From: GM7GCV1 sp965221105
GTDB taxonomy: Bacteria > Pseudomonadota > Gammaproteobacteria > Pseudomonadales > GM7GCV1
DNA length: 64,000 nucleotides
Direction of reading: 5' to 3'
Assembly: GCA_965221105.1 (NCBI GenBank)
Contig: OZ244871.1
Coordinates: forward strand, 1,302,001-1,366,000
In this document: positions 62,801-64,000 of the stretch, piece after piece
Position numbering within the stretch: position 1 is the stretch's first letter
Layout: each line of letters starts with the position of its first letter
Made by a program: the position numbers and the translations under genes
Notes under the pieces: generated by a model
The model's database searches: none
Seen by the model: only the letters and a program-made list of their open reading frames with translations
What the model was told of the DNA's origin: nothing

Positions 62801-64000
62801 GTCTCCCATGGAGCCAACTGCTTCCTGGCCGGTTTCTGCGAGTGGTCTCAATATCTGATCGCGTTCTTCGAAGCTGACCTGAAACTGTTTCATGAATCGC
62901 TTGAGATCATCTTCAGTTATATCGGATATTTCTGCAGGTGGAATCAGTGCGCCTTTGATCCGCTTGGCATGTTCACGCAGCCATTCCTTATAGGGCTGAG
63001 ACTGCTTGAGCTGCCTGTCCACATCCTGCGTGTGCATGAGCTTTCCCTGCTGGGTATCGATAGAGAGGATCTGCCCAGGCCCGAGCCGCCCCTTGGAGAC
63101 AACATCCGATGGCAGGTACCCGTACGTTCCCACTTCCGAGGCCACGGTAATACAGTCATCCTTGGTGATAACCCAGCGAGACGGGCGCAGGCCGTTGCGA
63201 TCGAGGGTGCAGACAGCGTAGCGCCCGTCGGTAATGACAAGGCCGGCCGGACCGTCCCAAGGTTCCATGTGCATTGAGTTGTACTCAAAGAAGGATTTGA
63301 GGTCGGGATCCATATCGCGGGTATTCTGCCAGGCGGGCGGGACCAGCATGCGAACGGCGCGGTGAATATCCATTCCGCCCACAACAAGAAGTTCGAGCAT
63401 GTTGTCCAGACTGGACGAATCCGAGCCGGAGCGGTTAACCAGCGGGGTAATCTCCGATAGGTCATTCAGGGTTTCCGACTGAAGCAAGGGTGTGCGCGCC
63501 ACCGACCAGTTTCGGTTGCCCATGATCGTGTTAATTTCACCGTTGTGCGCCAGCATCCGAAAAGGTTGCGCCAGAGGCCAGCGAGGCAGCGTATTTGTTG
63601 AAAAGCGCTGATGGAAAACACATATGGCGGTCTTCAGGCGTTCATCAGCAAGGTCAGGATAGAAGCGCGTCAAATCTGCCGACATCATCAGGCCTTTGTA
63701 GCTGAGAACTGTTCTCGACAGGCTGCAGATATAAAAATCCGGGTGGGATTCCAGTTCATTTTCCGCCTTGCGTCTGGCGACAAAAAGGCGGGCATCAAAG
63801 TGGGCGTCGCTGTGTTCCCCTGGAGATACAAACAGGTGTTCGATACGGGGTACCGACTCAAGCGCTATAGGGCCCAGACACTCGTTGTCGGTGGGCACTT
63901 CACGCCAGCCGATCGCAGACAGACCCTCTTCGGCAAGACATCGCTCAATGGTGGCTTTCTCCGCAGAACAGTCCTGCGCATCGCAGGACAGCATGATGGC
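59813..64000 (-). CDS. gltB: Glutamate synthase large subunit (5' end outside window)
   Basis: This is the alpha subunit of NADPH glutamate synthase: a glutaminase domain, a central domain, the FMN synthase domain, and a C-terminal beta-helix. About 1,395 residues are visible of a usual 1,480-1,500; the N-terminal glutaminase start with its catalytic Cys is beyond the window edge. Visible motifs are LAHNGEINTIMGNRNW (glutaminase), GHDGGTAASPLSSIRYAGSP (synthase site), the 3Fe-4S cysteines in CRICHLNNCATGVATQ of which CHLNNC is clear, and NTCLYGATGGRLYAAGQVGE (beta-helix). The frame is open to the edge. Confidence 0.96.
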   Translation of the reverse strand, partial: AIMLSCDAQDCSAEKATIERCLAEEGLSAIGWREVPTDNECLGPIALESVPRIEHLFVSPGEHSDAHFDARLFVARRKAENELESHPDFYICSLSRTVLSYKGLMMSADLTRFYPDLADERLKTAICVFHQRFSTNTLPRWPLAQPFRMLAHNGEINTIMGNRNWSVARTPLLQSETLNDLSEITPLVNRSGSDSSSLDNMLELLVVGGMDIHRAVRMLVPPAWQNTRDMDPDLKSFFEYNSMHMEPWDGPAGLVITDGRYAVCTLDRNGLRPSRWVITKDDCITVASEVGTYGYLPSDVVSKGRLGPGQILSIDTQQGKLMHTQDVDRQLKQSQPYKEWLREHAKRIKGALIPPAEISDITEDDLKRFMKQFQVSFEERDQILRPLAETGQEAVGSMGDDTPTAVLSHTHRSLYDYFRQQFAQVTNPPVDPLREAIVMSLETCFGPESNVFEEEPEHAQRVITATPVLSTNKMAALIDPGSDHSLPNYRISLGYDPGRTDLKSAIESLCSRAECAVRDGKVLIVLSDRVLARDMVPIHALMATGAVHHHLVKTGLRCQANIIVQTGTARDSHHFACLLGYGATAVHPYLSYRILRHMVDSGTLLLESWEVLKNYRKGINKGLQKILSKMGISAIVSYRGAQLFEAVGLDEEVIDLCFGETPSRIKGACFADFQKDAHSLARTTWQDRKPIDQGGMLKFVYGCEYHAFNPDVVHLMHTAVRSGNFDDWLKYADAVNRREVTALRDLFQFRAGLRAIPVEEVEPVETILRRFDSAGMSLGALSPEAHEALAEALNSLGGRSNSGEGGEDPARYGTTKSSKIKQVASGRFGVTPHYLVNAEVIQIKIAQGAKPGEGGQLPGGKVNPLIARLRYSVPGVTLISPPPHHDIYSIEDLAQLIFDLKQVNPRALISVKLVSRPGVGTIAAGVAKAYADLITISGHDGGTAASPLSSIRYAGSPWELGLSETHQTLRANDLRDKVRVQTDGGLKTGLDVVKAAILGAESFGFGTGPMVALGCKYLRICHLNNCATGVATQDDRLREEHYRGTVDNAINFFRFMAEETRMWMARLGVRSMNELIGQVELLETIPGCTPRQKGLDLSPILHTDDFLSSKPQFCRVERNTPFDKGELAEKIVAKTLASIDAKTGGEFDFQITNRDRSIGARVSGEIARRHGNKGMEDAPLKLNFTGVAGQSFGAWNAGGLELRLEGDANDYVGKGMAGGKIVLFPPRESEFKSQDTSIMGNTCLYGATGGRLYAAGQVGERCAVRNSGAHVVVEGAGDHCCEYMTGGVVAVLGNTGVNFGAGMTGGFAYVLDRDRSFIDKYNPELIELERIGSEHSEGYASHLREMIGDFYLETGSAWGKNLYSNFEDYLYRFWLVKPKAASLSDLLQRTLANPQ

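Noticed and set aside
1..64000. CRISPR arrays, tRNA or rRNA genes, prophage structural genes
   Set aside because: None seen. No regularly spaced repeats, no cloverleaf or rRNA signatures, and no phage structural motifs were recognised.

Overview
The window looks like the chromosome of a free-living-type gammaproteobacterium, roughly 55-60% GC, related to the Pseudomonadales/Cellvibrionales. This rests on synteny: tolC / nudF-yqiB-cpdA-parE-parC, waaA, ubiH-pepP-ygfB / zapA-6S RNA-fau, ilvA / rpiA, gshB / pil-chp, orn-rsgA-psd and gltB-gltD-hemE are all arranged as in that group. The genome also carries many broken genes and decayed mobile elements. The species cannot be named from the sequence.

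Layout. 1-9.8 kb: start of an exported protein with an 18-base poly-C run in its signal peptide, GNAT acetyltransferase, cysH, htpX, a Rieske protein, a large RND exporter, a decayed SelW-like (Rdx) gene, mpl, PPi-dependent phosphofructokinase and a histidine phosphatase. 10-13 kb: an acyl-CoA synthetase, a PqqD-like fragment and a 770-bp IS66 relic with intact ends and target duplication. 13-19.3 kb: parC, parE, cpdA, yqiB, nudF. 19.3-20.6 kb: a 1,315-bp element encoding only TnpB, bounded by perfect 24-bp inverted repeats and an 8-bp target duplication, sitting inside codons 8-9 of nudF. 20.7-27.4 kb: tolC, waaA, ubiH-like, pepP, ygfB, a ZapB-like protein and zapA. 27.4-29.3 kb: accessory island with an AbiEii fragment, a secreted protein and a transposase fragment. 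29.3-34.4 kb: 6S RNA, fau, ilvA, an inserted two-gene HTH/nuclease-like cassette, rpiA, ftsX. 34.5-39.8 kb: a SahR-like regulator, metK, ahcY and metF (the methyl cycle), then rsmE. 39.8-51.3 kb: Pil-Chp chemosensory cluster (chpC-like, chpA, pilJ, pilI, pilH) with a decayed pilG split off by a DUF4153 gene, then gshB. 52.5-57.2 kb: orn, rsgA pseudogene, psd, a restriction-modification operon (MT-A70 methylase, frameshifted BglII-type nuclease, small coupled protein) and an IS1595 transposase pseudogene. 57.2-64 kb: hemE, gltD and gltB (running off the end).

The most novel signal is the TnpB element. TnpB genes are normally carried by IS200/IS605 or IS607 elements, which lack long terminal inverted repeats and do not make 8-bp target duplications. 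Here an apparently intact TnpB sits in a structure with the end architecture of a DDE transposon and without any transposase. Removing the element plus one copy of the duplication restores a full-length nudF with start codon and ribosome-binding site. Second is the HTH plus nuclease-like cassette inserted between ilvA and rpiA, which is translationally coupled to ilvA and preceded by a palindromic operator candidate.

Several apparent frameshifts lie in short homopolymers and there is an 18-base G run at the start. Sequencing or assembly error has to be kept in mind for those cases. It cannot explain the multi-lesion pseudogenes (pilG, rsgA, the IS66 relic).
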